Assembly (NCBI RefSeq): GCF_012641265.1
Contig: NZ_JABAHZ010000010.1
Coordinates: forward strand, 1-64,000
Direction: 5' to 3'
From: Chitinophaga eiseniae
Lineage (GTDB): Bacteria > Bacteroidota > Bacteroidia > Chitinophagales > Chitinophagaceae
DNA: 64,000 nucleotides
The position numbers were made by a program, and so were the translations under genes. The notes below the pieces were generated by a model. The model was not told where the DNA came from. It did no database searches and saw nothing but the letters and a program-made list of their open reading frames with translations. This document shows positions 43,160-52,700 of this stretch, piece after piece. Positions within the stretch are counted from its first letter, which is position 1; each line of letters opens with the position of its first letter.

Positions 43160-44728
43160 ATGAACATAACACTTGAAAACCGGGAATCCGCACAACCACC
43201 TGTTATCTACGATGTCATCATTTCCGGTGGAGGCCCTGTAGGGCTATTCCTCGCGGGTGAACTGGCCCTGGCTAAATGCACAGTGCTGATATTGGAAAAG
43301 GCGGAAGACCCGCACTCTCCTCTAAAACAATTTCCTTTCGGCATACGGGGCCTCTCGGCGCCCACTATTGAAGCACTTTACCGCCGTGGGTTGCTGGAAG
43401 AACTGGAACTCCATAAACGGGTGAAAAATCCGCATGCTATTCCGGCTGTTACGCAAGGCCCACCGCCTCCGCGGCAGGCTGGACATTTTGCCGGCATCTC
43501 GTTTTACGAAAATAATATTGATACGGCACAATGGCAGCATGTGCTGCCTGGCTCACCAGGAACACATCTATTGACTGAAATGAGGGAGCTGGAAACAGTA
43601 TTGACCCGCCGCGCACTCGCCCTGGGCGTAGAGATCCGGCGGGGGGAGGCGGTTACCGGCTTTCACCAAACTACCGATGGCGTAACGGTTCAGGCAGGCG
43701 ATCAATCCTTCTACAGCAAATGGCTGGTAGGCTGCGATGGAAGCCGCAGCGTGGTGCGCAAGGCCGGTGGCTTTGATTTCGCCGGTACAGAGCCGGAGTT
43801 TACGGGCTACTCTGTCCAGGTAGATATGGCTGATCCGGAGAAGCTCCGCCCGGGCCGCAACTTAACGCCTACCGGCTTATACCTGCAATCCCAGCCAGGC
43901 TATTTTGGTATACAGGATTTTGATGGAGGCGCATTCCATCAATCGGGGGAGCCAGTTACGCTGGAGCATGTGCAGACCGTATTGCGCCGCATTTCGGGCA
44001 CTGATGTTACACTTACCGCCCTGCATATGGCTACCACCTGGACCGACCGGGCGCGGCAGGCAACGGCTTATCGCAACGGCCGCGTGTTGTTGGCCGGCGA
44101 CGCTGCACATATTCATTCGCCTTTAGGTGGACAGGGACTAAATCTGGGGCTGGGCGATGCCATGAACCTGGGCTGGAAGCTCGCAGCCACTATCCAGGAA
44201 AGAGCGCCCGAAAGCGTGCTGGATACCTATTATAACGAACGCCATCCTATTGGCGCCCAGGTACTGGATTGGTCGAGAGCCCAGGTGGCCATTATGAAAC
44301 CGGAACGGGGAGCACGCGCCATGTACGCCATTATGCAGGACCTGGTCAATACCCGTGATGGGGCCACTTATATCGCCGGCAGAATATGGGGCGTTTTCAC
44401 ACATTACCCGCTGGAAGGGCACCCGCTTGCCGGACACAGTGTTCCTGATTTCGAATTTGAAGATAGTACCCGCATGGGCGCACTCATGCACGATGGCCAA
44501 TGGATACTGCTCGATTTCGATGATAATGCTGCGCTCAGCACCTGGGCACAGGAAGAAGGGATCAGGTATATCACCGGGCCGGTAAAAAACCGGTTAGGCA
44601 TCAGTGCAGCGTTAGCACGTCCAGATGGAATAATAGTGTGGGCGACAGACAGCCTCCCGGATGTGAGTGAACTTCAGCAGGCAACAGCACGCTGGTTTAT
44701 GAAGAGTGAGGCGTTAGTCGGAAGATAA
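43160..44728 (+). CDS. FAD-dependent aromatic monooxygenase (class A, PheA/TfdB-like)
   Basis: A flavoprotein hydroxylase of 522 residues from the ATG at 43160, chosen because MNITLENRESAQPPVIYDVI leads straight into the FAD site; the frame is open further upstream. The dinucleotide motif (ISGGGPVGLFLAGELA), the DG motif (LVGCDGSRSVVRKAGG) and the GD motif (LLAGDAAHIHSPLGGQGLN) are intact. A C-terminal thioredoxin-like domain (about 410-520) is typical of the phenol and rifampicin hydroxylase group. It uses NAD(P)H and O2 to hydroxylate an aromatic substrate, which could be a metabolite or an antibiotic. It lies downstream of an AraC regulator and is notably GC-rich for this window. Confidence 0.9.
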   Translation: MNITLENRESAQPPVIYDVIISGGGPVGLFLAGELALAKCTVLILEKAEDPHSPLKQFPFGIRGLSAPTIEALYRRGLLEELELHKRVKNPHAIPAVTQGPPPPRQAGHFAGISFYENNIDTAQWQHVLPGSPGTHLLTEMRELETVLTRRALALGVEIRRGEAVTGFHQTTDGVTVQAGDQSFYSKWLVGCDGSRSVVRKAGGFDFAGTEPEFTGYSVQVDMADPEKLRPGRNLTPTGLYLQSQPGYFGIQDFDGGAFHQSGEPVTLEHVQTVLRRISGTDVTLTALHMATTWTDRARQATAYRNGRVLLAGDAAHIHSPLGGQGLNLGLGDAMNLGWKLAATIQERAPESVLDTYYNERHPIGAQVLDWSRAQVAIMKPERGARAMYAIMQDLVNTRDGATYIAGRIWGVFTHYPLEGHPLAGHSVPDFEFEDSTRMGALMHDGQWILLDFDDNAALSTWAQEEGIRYITGPVKNRLGISAALARPDGIIVWATDSLPDVSELQQATARWFMKSEALVGR

Positions 44729-44734
44729 TTTATA

Positions 44735-44782
44735 CCTGGTTAAAGCCGCTTAAATCGCCCGCTTTATGCGGCTTTAACCGGG
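44735..44782. terminator. Two-way hairpin between monooxygenase and AHSA1-type genes
   Basis: CCTGGTTAAAGCCGC pairs with GCGGCTTTAACCGGG (15 bp, one mismatch) around an 18-base loop, 6 bases past the monooxygenase stop codon and 15 bases past the convergent stop. The following T-tract is poor, so termination strength is uncertain. Confidence 0.55.
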
Positions 44783-44796
44783 TTAATAATATGGAA

Positions 44797-45246
44797 TCAG
44801 GCATCTGGTATTTCTGGTTCTACCAGTTTGGTTAGCTTTTCCAGGGATTCCTGCCAGCCGAGGTAGCACATTTCCACGGGTATGGCAGTGGGGATGCCTT
44901 CCTGCGTAATCTTTATTTCCGTACCCGCGATCGTTTTCCGGAGTGATACCGATGTGATCATTTCTCCCGGAAGGTTAGGATCATCAAATTTATCGGTATA
45001 CTTCAAAAACTCATTGGGTTTGAGTTCCAGGTAACTGCCGCCGAATGAATGGCCGTTGCCGGTAGAGAAGTTATGGAACGACATCTTAAAGGTACCACCA
45101 ACCTTCACCTCCATTTCGTGAACGGTACAAAGGAATCCATAAGGAGGTAGCCAGGAAGCAATCGCCACGGCATCGGTAAATGCGCGGTAAACTTTTTCCG
45201 GAGAGGTTTTAAGCATTCTGTGCAATGAAACAGTATTGTTTGACAT
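44797..45246 (-). CDS. AHSA1/SRPBCC-family protein
   Basis: A 149-residue protein of the START-like (SRPBCC) fold. It opens with LHRMLKTSPEKVYRAFTDAV and shows the usual WLPPYGF, VGGTFKMSFHNFSTGNGHSF, LELKPNEFLKYTDKFDDP and a final helix with YLGWQESLEKLTKLVEP. Members bind hydrophobic ligands in a deep pocket, and many are of unknown role. It is a single gene convergent with the monooxygenase. A near-consensus -7 element (CATCTTTG on the minus strand, 45351-45358) lies about 105 bases upstream. Confidence 0.88.
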   Translation of the reverse strand: MSNNTVSLHRMLKTSPEKVYRAFTDAVAIASWLPPYGFLCTVHEMEVKVGGTFKMSFHNFSTGNGHSFGGSYLELKPNEFLKYTDKFDDPNLPGEMITSVSLRKTIAGTEIKITQEGIPTAIPVEMCYLGWQESLEKLTKLVEPEIPDA

Positions 45247-45463
45247 ATCGTATTCTTTTGGTTCCTACTCATCTGGCTTTTCGGTTCCGCCCGTTTTTTG
45301 AAATGGTGGCTGCTCCATTTATCAGGTATGCTAGCTAACTTTTGACAACACAAAGATGAAAGGAAAACGGGATTTGTACAGTGGGGGTATGCGACAATTT
45401 AAAGGGTTAATTGCGACTTCGCCCATAATGATGAAGCTTAATAATTCCTTAATGTAAGAACCT

Positions 45464-45471
45464 TAGCTTTG
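45464..45471 (+). promoter_or_regulatory. -7 promoter element before the membrane AraC gene
   Basis: TAGCTTTG is a perfect TAnnTTTG and predicts a transcript start near 45478, about 47 bases before the GTG start codon. Confidence 0.5.
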
Positions 45472-45524
45472 CGCAATACGTTACCGGCAGGAAACAGGAA
45501 TTAGAAGTCATTAAAGAATTTGGT

Positions 45525-46796
45525 GTGAACTATATTAGTCTGTTAGGTGCTTTCCAGGCACTGATTATACTCGGCATTTTTGGCGTTTTTTCCGCGCCCA
45601 AACCCATTGATAGCGATCGTATATTAAACTGGCTGGTGGCTTGTATATTTACGCACCTGACGGGCAGCTTTATCATGAATAAAGCATTTCCCGATGCGGA
45701 AATACACAATGGGTATGTTACTTTTATTTCGTTGCTGTATGCACCCCTATTGTGGTTGTACGCATTGAAGCTGCAACAGGGCCGGAAACTGCCTGGGATA
45801 AAGGTTTCCCTCCTGTTTGTTCCCGCCGGGATAGCCGCCATTGCATATTTTATCATTGGCGGCTATGTGATTACCCACGGCGGTAAAACCCCCACTTTCA
45901 TTACGGTGTATAACAACGCAGTTGGCTATTGCAGCCTGGTCTCCTATATTTTTTACGGTATCAAATCACTAAACATATCACAGCGACTTCCGGGATTGTC
46001 CCTCTCCGAAAAGCAGTTAATCCGGCTGATGGCTATCATATTCATGGGCGTTGTTGCGCTGGCGTTAATATTATCTGTGGGAAGTGGGATGTTTCCCCGG
46101 GAAATTTCACACACGGATGTACATCTCTGGGTCCGCATTGTTAGTTATACCACGCTATTAATTATCTGCCTGGCTATTGGCAGGGTGAAAATACTTTCTA
46201 TTTACGATCACCATATGGAAACGGCTGCCAGCGGGAGCCTGGTATTGTCTGGTCCATCCCTGGCCCATTTAATCCAGGAAGAAAAAGACTTTATCGTTCC
46301 TGTGTTAATGGAATATAAGCGTTCCCCCAACCCCGTGGTAAAAGATGCGGAGCAGTGCGTAGAAAATGCAGAAATAGCTTCGATCGAAATACCTTCAGCA
46401 GAAACGGTTTTACAAAACAGGCAAAAGAAATCCGGGTTAACTGATGAACTCCAGGCCGACATCATAGAAAAAGTAAACCATCAAATGGTCGTGGAAAAGC
46501 TATATACAGATCCTGATTTATCATTAGACAGGCTGGCGGTATTGATTAAAGTGCCCCGCCATCATCTGTCGGAATCGCTCAATAAATACCTGGGAAAATC
46601 TTTTTACCAGTACATAAATGAATACCGGATTAACCAGGTAGTGGAAGAGATGGAAAGAGCCCGGCAAAATAATAAGGTACCCAATATACTGTCTGTAGCT
46701 TTCGAAGCAGGGTTTCATTCCAAGTCTTCCTTTAACCAATATTTCAAGAAAACAACCGGTCTTACCCCTTCTGCCTACCTGAAAAATGGGGCTTAA
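45525..46796 (+). CDS. Membrane-anchored AraC-family regulator
   Basis: A 423-residue regulator with about seven N-terminal membrane helices (residues 1-220, beginning NYISLLGAFQALIILGIFGV) and a C-terminal AraC HTH domain (about 320-420: YTDPDLSLDRLAVLIKVPRH, HLSESLNKYLGKSFYQYINE, ILSVAFEAGFHSKSSFNQYF). Such proteins sense a signal in or across the inner membrane and bind DNA directly. The start is a GTG; the frame is open upstream but has no ATG, and the promoter element at 45464 fits the GTG. The receptor gene that starts 148 bases downstream on the same strand is the obvious target candidate. Confidence 0.9.
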   Translation: MNYISLLGAFQALIILGIFGVFSAPKPIDSDRILNWLVACIFTHLTGSFIMNKAFPDAEIHNGYVTFISLLYAPLLWLYALKLQQGRKLPGIKVSLLFVPAGIAAIAYFIIGGYVITHGGKTPTFITVYNNAVGYCSLVSYIFYGIKSLNISQRLPGLSLSEKQLIRLMAIIFMGVVALALILSVGSGMFPREISHTDVHLWVRIVSYTTLLIICLAIGRVKILSIYDHHMETAASGSLVLSGPSLAHLIQEEKDFIVPVLMEYKRSPNPVVKDAEQCVENAEIASIEIPSAETVLQNRQKKSGLTDELQADIIEKVNHQMVVEKLYTDPDLSLDRLAVLIKVPRHHLSESLNKYLGKSFYQYINEYRINQVVEEMERARQNNKVPNILSVAFEAGFHSKSSFNQYFKKTTGLTPSAYLKNGA

Positions 46797-46943
46797 TAAA
46801 TCCTTAATATTGTACAATAAATTGATTTTCAATTATATGCAATAAACTCCTACACCCCCGACGTAAACATACGTACTGCGCTATCGACAAGGACGACACC
46901 GCGTTTTCCCACCTTCATCTTTGTGCAAAATTTAAAATGCACC

Positions 46944-49742
46944 ATGAAGAAGGTTTTTTTACTAGTGTTATTACTTGTGCCGGTAACGGGCTGGGCACAA
47001 CAAATAACCGGGATCACCATGTCGAAAGGCGAGTTGCTTCCCGGCGCCACGGTTAGTGCAGGCGGCCTGGGTACCCAAACGGATCTTAACGGAAGATTTA
47101 CCCTGGTACTCAAACATACCGGGAAAACTACGCTTACCTTCCGCTACCTGGGATACGCAAACAAAACACTGGAAGTGGATGTGAAGGGAGGCCTGAACAA
47201 CATCGGGAATATTGAATTAGCCCCTGCAGCGGGTGTTTTGGGAGAAGTGATTGTCAGCGGCGCCACCGCCGGATCCCAGGTAAAGGCCATCAGCATTAAG
47301 AAAAATGCTACTGGTATCATGGAAGTATTGGCGGCTGATGCCATCGGAAAATTGCCCGACCGTAACGCAGCAGAGGCAGTGCAAAGGATCCAGGCGGTAT
47401 CTATTGAACGCGACGGGGGAGAAGGACGCTATGTTTCTGTAAGAGGAACACCCATCCAATGGAGTGCTACCTTACTTAATGGAAACCGCTTGCCTTCTGC
47501 CAGTCTCGATTATACCGACCGGCGGATTCAAATGGATATTTTCCCTTCTGAGCTGATTGAATATGTACAGCTTTCGAAAGCGCTGACGCCAGATATAGAA
47601 GGAGATGCCATCGGTGGCTCCATTAACTTTATTACAAAAGCAGCCCCACAACACCGGTTGCTGAATATCAACGCTGCCGGCGGATATAATGCCCAGGCTA
47701 ACAAAGGATCTTACAATGCGTCATTGGTGTATGGCGACAGGCTCGCCAAAGGGAAATTAGGCTATATTTTTTCTGCCGTAGTTTGGAACCGCACAGCAGG
47801 AACCGACCGGTATAATGTTAACTACGATTTTTCCAACCCCAAGACCGCCCAGTCTTATTCCATCACAGATTTACAACTCCGCGATTACCTGGCCGGACGC
47901 AGAACTACGGGATTGAATGGAGGCATTGAGTATAAATTTAACGATCGTCATAAAATACAGGCCAAAGGAATTTATACGGAATACCAGGATGTACAGATGG
48001 TGCGGGAAAACTACTTCTACTTTAATACCGGTGTTTCAACGATTACCACCCGTTCTGCCAAATACAATACCAACCTGTATTCGGCCGAACTTAGCGGGCA
48101 ATCCACTTTATCCGGTAAACTGGATCTTGACTGGGCTACCAGTATTGATAAATCGAGGTTTAAGTTTGCGGATCCGGGGTATTATCCCATGGCCATCTTC
48201 TCCCAAAAAACAACCTACGATGGCTTAGCCCCCGATGGTAAGAAATACCTGGCCATGGATGCACCAAATGGCACGGGCGACAAGATTGACGCCGTATTGC
48301 CACACCTGTCTGCCAACACTACCATCAGCCCGGAAGCCATGACACTGTCGCAGGTGATCATGCTGAGAAGTACTAACTGGGAAGCCAACAAACGTGTTGG
48401 TATTAATATGAATTATCATCCCAGCGAAAAACTGAAAATAAAATTTGGTGGTAAGCTAGTTCATAAAGACAAGCTGGTGGAATCGCCCCTGAATATATAC
48501 ATGGCTGGCATTGCCGGGAAAGCGCCCACGCTGGCGCAAATAGGTACGGAGCCATACCCATATAACGGCGGATTCCTTTCTGAAATCAATGCGCCCTACA
48601 AGAATGTGATGATCGACCAGATGCCTATTAACCAGGTGAAAAGCCTCACTACCCCCAACGGGATCAGGAAATATAACCTGTTTGCGGTGGAAGTGGATTC
48701 TGCCACCAATGCCTCCGGCGCCGCCAAATACTTCACCGGTAAAGAAAATGTGTATGCGGTATATGTAATGGGAGAATATAAATTATCCGATAAAATAACG
48801 ATCATAGGCGGTATCCGTAATGAGTACAACAAGGTAACCTTTAACGGGAATAAGGTGACTACCAAAGCCGGCAGCAGCCGCGTGGAGCCGCTCACACAGG
48901 ATAATAGCTACAATGCCTTCCTGCCGATGTTGCATGTTAAGTTGAATGCCACCGCAAATGATATTATCAGGCTGGCCTATACGCGGACTTTTGCCAGGGC
49001 TGATTTCAACAACCTTAATCCCGCTACCACCCAGGATGACATTAACCGTACCATTAGCCGCGGCAATGCAGACCTGAAGCCTACGTTTGCCAGCAACTTC
49101 GACCTGATGGCAGAGCATTATTTTGGCGGCGTTGGATCGGTCACCTTCGGTGCATTTTATAAAAGACTTACGGACCTTATCTACACCAACGAGTCTTCAC
49201 AGGACATCAACGGGGTGATATACCGCGTGAGCCAACCGGTAAACATGCAGCAGGCATGGCTGGGCGGCCTGGAAGCCGGATTTTCCAAAAGGTTTACCAG
49301 CCTGCCTGGCTTCTGGAAGGGCTTCGGCATCGATGTAAACTACACCTTCACGGATTCTAAAGTAAAGATACCACGCTTTGTTGCCGGGCAGAAAATAGAA
49401 GATGCCAGCGTGATTCCCAAGCAGGCAAAACATGTTTTTAACGCCTCCGTGATGTATGAATATGGCAAGTTTACCGCAAGAGTGGCGGGTAACTATAAAG
49501 GAAAATATCTCGATGTAATCCGGCAGGCAGCGGGCCCTGATCATTATCGCTGGTATGCCGAAAACTTCACGGTCGACTTTTCTTCCTCCTGGTCGGTTAC
49601 GCCGAAGGTGAGGTTGTTTGCAGAACTCAACAACCTCACCAATGCGCCTGTAAGATATTACCATGGTACCTACAAAAGACCTGAAGAAGCCAGTTGGTTT
49701 TCCATCCGCGGACAAATAGGCGCCAGTATAAAACTTTTCTAA
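46944..49742 (+). CDS. TonB-dependent receptor (Caulobacter/Xanthomonas-type)
   Basis: A receptor of 932 residues from the ATG at 46944; the upstream GTG would add 7 residues in front of a clear signal peptide (MKKVFLLVLLLVPVTGWAQ). A short carboxypeptidase-like domain (about residues 22-95) is followed by a plug with the marks of the TIGR01782-like group: DAIGKLPDRNAAEAVQRIQA, VSIERDGGEGRYVSVRGTPI, ALTPDIEGDAIGGSINFITK. The barrel ends GQIGASIKLF. There is no STN domain and no SusD. A near -7 element (CATCTTTG, 46917-46924) lies 20 bases upstream. It forms a unit with the phospholipase-like gene 18 bases downstream, which probably releases the cargo it imports. Confidence 0.9.
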   Translation: MKKVFLLVLLLVPVTGWAQQITGITMSKGELLPGATVSAGGLGTQTDLNGRFTLVLKHTGKTTLTFRYLGYANKTLEVDVKGGLNNIGNIELAPAAGVLGEVIVSGATAGSQVKAISIKKNATGIMEVLAADAIGKLPDRNAAEAVQRIQAVSIERDGGEGRYVSVRGTPIQWSATLLNGNRLPSASLDYTDRRIQMDIFPSELIEYVQLSKALTPDIEGDAIGGSINFITKAAPQHRLLNINAAGGYNAQANKGSYNASLVYGDRLAKGKLGYIFSAVVWNRTAGTDRYNVNYDFSNPKTAQSYSITDLQLRDYLAGRRTTGLNGGIEYKFNDRHKIQAKGIYTEYQDVQMVRENYFYFNTGVSTITTRSAKYNTNLYSAELSGQSTLSGKLDLDWATSIDKSRFKFADPGYYPMAIFSQKTTYDGLAPDGKKYLAMDAPNGTGDKIDAVLPHLSANTTISPEAMTLSQVIMLRSTNWEANKRVGINMNYHPSEKLKIKFGGKLVHKDKLVESPLNIYMAGIAGKAPTLAQIGTEPYPYNGGFLSEINAPYKNVMIDQMPINQVKSLTTPNGIRKYNLFAVEVDSATNASGAAKYFTGKENVYAVYVMGEYKLSDKITIIGGIRNEYNKVTFNGNKVTTKAGSSRVEPLTQDNSYNAFLPMLHVKLNATANDIIRLAYTRTFARADFNNLNPATTQDDINRTISRGNADLKPTFASNFDLMAEHYFGGVGSVTFGAFYKRLTDLIYTNESSQDINGVIYRVSQPVNMQQAWLGGLEAGFSKRFTSLPGFWKGFGIDVNYTFTDSKVKIPRFVAGQKIEDASVIPKQAKHVFNASVMYEYGKFTARVAGNYKGKYLDVIRQAAGPDHYRWYAENFTVDFSSSWSVTPKVRLFAELNNLTNAPVRYYHGTYKRPEEASWFSIRGQIGASIKLF

Positions 49743-49760
49743 TTTTTAAGAACAAACCAG

Positions 49761-50969
49761 ATGAAAAAGAAGATCACCACATTAGCCGCCGCAGCGCTGG
49801 CTACCTTTGCCGTGAGCGCTGTTTATGCCCAGCAGGGAAAGCACACTGCCCAATCTATCGATGCACTTAAAATAAACCAGATCCAGGTATTAGGTACGCA
49901 CAACAGCTACGCCCGCCCGGTAGATCCGAAGTTGCTGGCGCTGGCCGATCCGATCGTAGAAAAAATGATGGGCCAGTTAACAAAGAATAGCTCTAAAGAG
50001 CAGGCGGCCGCATTTAAAGAGTACCATCCGAATGGCATGAAACTTAGTGAGGGGCTGAATTATAACCACCCTTCCTTCGACGTGCAGTTGGATGCCGGTA
50101 TTCGCAGTCTCGAAATAGATATTTACTATGACCCTACCGGCAACCGTTTTAACCATCCGGCTGCTTATCGCGCATTGGCAGCGAAAGGCATCACCAACCT
50201 GTTGCCTTTCGATAGTACCGGCCTGGATAAGCCGGGATTTAAAGTGCTGCACATGGCCGATTTTGATTTCCGCACGCACTATACCACGCTGAAAGCCGCA
50301 TTGATGGCCTTAAAAGATTGGTCTGACAAACATCCGGATCACCTGCCCATATCTATTATGGTAGAAGCTAAAGACAAGGGCATACCCATGTTCCCTCAGT
50401 CGGCGGAAGTACTGCCCTTTACGGCCGCTGCTTTTGATGAATTGGATGAAGAGGTGGCCAGCATCATCGGAAGAGATAAATTGATTACGCCTGATGATGT
50501 GCGTGGAAGTTACCCTACACTGAAAGAAGCGGTAACCGCCCAAAACTGGCCCACCGTGAAGGCCGCCAGGGGCAAGTTTATTTTCCTCCTGTTGCCTTCT
50601 ACCGCCGGCATGGACATGAATACACCTTATGCCCAGAACAGACCTAATCTTGAAAAGAGAATGATGTTTGTGCAGTCGACCGCTAAAGATAGCTTTGCCG
50701 CTTTTTTCCTGTTAGACAATGCTATTGTAAGACAGCAAGACATCCGGCAGTACGTGAAAGAGGGTTACATGGTGAGAACCCGGTCTGACATTGAAACCTA
50801 TGAGGCTAAAGTAAACGACTATAGCCGGGCCAAAGCAGCGTTTGAAAGCGGTGCACAAATTATTTCCACCGACTTTTTCCGTCCTGGTAATGCATACGGC
50901 ACCAGTTATTTTGTAAAGCTTCCCGGCGGGGGTGAGGTGCGTGCTAACCCGGTGAATGCAGTAAAATAA
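49761..50969 (+). CDS. Secreted phosphatidylinositol-specific phospholipase C1-like protein
   Basis: A 402-residue exported protein with a signal peptide (LAAAALATFAVSAVYAQQ). The PI-PLC-like barrel shows the first catalytic histidine in VLGTHNSYARP, acidic metal-site residues in LDAGIRSLEIDIYYDP and the second catalytic histidine in KVLHMADFDFRTHY. These match the Ca2+-dependent 'C1-like' bacterial group. Expected action is cleavage of a phosphodiester, giving a cyclic or free inositol phosphate; the true substrate may be another glycerophosphodiester. It follows the TonB receptor by 18 bases and ends at a hairpin, so the two form an operon: degrade outside, then import. Confidence 0.88.
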   Translation: MKKKITTLAAAALATFAVSAVYAQQGKHTAQSIDALKINQIQVLGTHNSYARPVDPKLLALADPIVEKMMGQLTKNSSKEQAAAFKEYHPNGMKLSEGLNYNHPSFDVQLDAGIRSLEIDIYYDPTGNRFNHPAAYRALAAKGITNLLPFDSTGLDKPGFKVLHMADFDFRTHYTTLKAALMALKDWSDKHPDHLPISIMVEAKDKGIPMFPQSAEVLPFTAAAFDELDEEVASIIGRDKLITPDDVRGSYPTLKEAVTAQNWPTVKAARGKFIFLLLPSTAGMDMNTPYAQNRPNLEKRMMFVQSTAKDSFAAFFLLDNAIVRQQDIRQYVKEGYMVRTRSDIETYEAKVNDYSRAKAAFESGAQIISTDFFRPGNAYGTSYFVKLPGGGEVRANPVNAVK

Positions 50970-50983
50970 ATGAGTGTTCACAT

Positions 50984-51013
50984 CCCGGTTGCTATAAAGT
51001 TATAGCAACCGGG
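50984..51013. terminator. Two-way hairpin between phospholipase-like and esterase genes
   Basis: CCCGGTTGCTATAA and TTATAGCAACCGGG form a perfect 14-bp stem with a 2-base loop between the convergent genes. No T-tract follows on either side, so it may act as a stabilising 3' end or a weak terminator. Confidence 0.55.
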
Positions 51014-51033
51014 GTAACCTGCCAGCGGCGCTG

Positions 51034-52521
51034 TTACAACTGTAAGAGCAATGCTTTTGCCTGTTTATTCTCCGGATTGGTTTTGAGCGCTTTCTCCAGG
51101 TAGCGGCGTGCATTCGGTTTATCGTGCAGGAGAAGATAGCATTTGCCGATATAGTAATCTGTTTTTCGATAGGCCAGCCAATGGGCATCTTCACTCACGT
51201 CTTTCGATAATGAAATAAATTGTTCTAAATAGGTAAGGCCATCTTTTACGCGGTGGTTGTTATCAGCAGCAAACACGCCCATGTCGTAGTAGATGTCTAT
51301 GTTTTTGTACCCATTCTTATTGGGTAGCGCGCTAAGCAGCCTGCTCTTTTCCAGGTATTCCCATGCCTTCGCCTTGTCGTCCGTTAGCAGGTGGGCAGCC
51401 AGGAAGCTATAACAGGCGGCCAGGTTGGGAGGACCGAGCTCTGTATCCATTTCACTTTTTTGAATTTTTTCGATAGCCTGTTCAAGGTATGCCTTCGATT
51501 TGGCTTTTAATCCCAAGGCGTCGCCGTACATCCCCAGCTGCATAATGTTCCAGCCTTTCATTTTGTTGTTCAGGAAGAAGTTCATGACGTGTTCCAACCC
51601 GGCGGTATCTTTATTGAGAATAGCCAACATAGCAAAGCGTTGATAAAAGGGGCCCGTTTTACCCATGGGAATTTTATAGGCATCGGCTACCCGGTTGTTC
51701 ACTGCCTGTAGCTCTTGCGCGGTGTTTTGTGTATGGCCGGCTTCGAGATAAGGACTGTAAAGTTGATAGAGATGTTCGAAGGCAGACTGTATAGCCAGGG
51801 TAACAATATTGCTGTGAGTGGCCTCCGGCAGGCTGTCTCTCCGGAAGAAAAACCGCGTACTGTCGAGTGCTGTCACGTTAACTGCTATTTCCCGGGCATA
51901 ATCCTGCCGGCGCGACATATCTGCTTCTCCCACCGCCACATAATAAAACGTTATATTTTTATTATAGAAATCTTTTGCTTCGTTACTGATATGAAATGGA
52001 GGTTGTTCCCGGTCTACTTTTTCGGGTGCTAATAGTATATAGCCATTAAAAAGGTGCCAGTCGTGCAGAAACAGGTAGTTGGCATAGCTGGCGGCATAGG
52101 AGTGGCCAATATAGCTCCGGAACGTGGTATGGTATTTTTGTGCAACAGCCGGGATGATCTCCTGTTTAAGACAGTTCACGAATTTCTGGCCGGTAGCTGT
52201 TAATTCCCCCGTACGATAGGCATAGCCAATGCGGTCCATGTCTGCCTGGATATTGACGATGATGGTACCGGGGAATGTATAATTTGCCTTTGAGAAATAA
52301 TCTGCCTGCGCTGCGAGGTAGTCACCGGTAACCATACCGTAGTTAAAGGAATACATGACGGGTGATGGCTCTTTAACATCCCATCCCTGTGGTGTATACA
52401 CAGCATAATATACCGTGTCTGCCAGGTAGGTGGAATATAGTTTTTCGTTCACCTTTTGTTGGGCATACCCAACTTTGATACACCAGAGAAAGAGAACGGA
52501 TAGAAATATTTTCTTTGACAT
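51034..52521 (-). CDS. Secreted esterase-like alpha/beta-hydrolase with TPR tail
   Basis: A 495-residue exported protein (signal peptide KIFLSVLFLWCIKVGYAQ). Residues 25-265 are an esterase-D-like alpha/beta-hydrolase: YYAVYTPQGWDVKEPSPVMY, TIIVNIQADMDRIGYAYRTG, the nucleophile elbow YIGHSYAASYANYLFL (serine in GHSYA) and the late histidine in PEATHSNIVTLA. The second half (about 280-495) is helical and tetratricopeptide-like (AYLEQAIEKIQKSE, AWEYLEKSRLLSALPNKNGY, ARRYLEKALKTNPENKQAK). Relatives of the first domain include ferri-siderophore esterases (IroE/Fes-like) and acyl esterases; the target is unknown. It converges on the phospholipase-like gene. Confidence 0.82.
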   Translation of the reverse strand: MSKKIFLSVLFLWCIKVGYAQQKVNEKLYSTYLADTVYYAVYTPQGWDVKEPSPVMYSFNYGMVTGDYLAAQADYFSKANYTFPGTIIVNIQADMDRIGYAYRTGELTATGQKFVNCLKQEIIPAVAQKYHTTFRSYIGHSYAASYANYLFLHDWHLFNGYILLAPEKVDREQPPFHISNEAKDFYNKNITFYYVAVGEADMSRRQDYAREIAVNVTALDSTRFFFRRDSLPEATHSNIVTLAIQSAFEHLYQLYSPYLEAGHTQNTAQELQAVNNRVADAYKIPMGKTGPFYQRFAMLAILNKDTAGLEHVMNFFLNNKMKGWNIMQLGMYGDALGLKAKSKAYLEQAIEKIQKSEMDTELGPPNLAACYSFLAAHLLTDDKAKAWEYLEKSRLLSALPNKNGYKNIDIYYDMGVFAADNNHRVKDGLTYLEQFISLSKDVSEDAHWLAYRKTDYYIGKCYLLLHDKPNARRYLEKALKTNPENKQAKALLLQL

Positions 52522-52667
52522 GAAAAAGAGCGATTTATAGCAGTGATAAGTTACAATTTAAATATTTTAGATTACCCGGTAACGTTATTGTTCCCCATCT
52601 TATCTACTGAAAAACCAGTAGATTTGCTTCACGTTAATCCGGTATATGCCGTACTCGCAGAATCACC

Positions 52668-52675
52668 TATTTTTG
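52668..52675 (+). promoter_or_regulatory. -7 promoter element
   Basis: TATTTTTG is a perfect TAnnTTTG, predicting a leader of about 19 bases before the gene at 52701. No clear -33 element. Confidence 0.5.
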
Positions 52676-52700
52676 TGTCGTCAGATAAAAGATCAGAACT

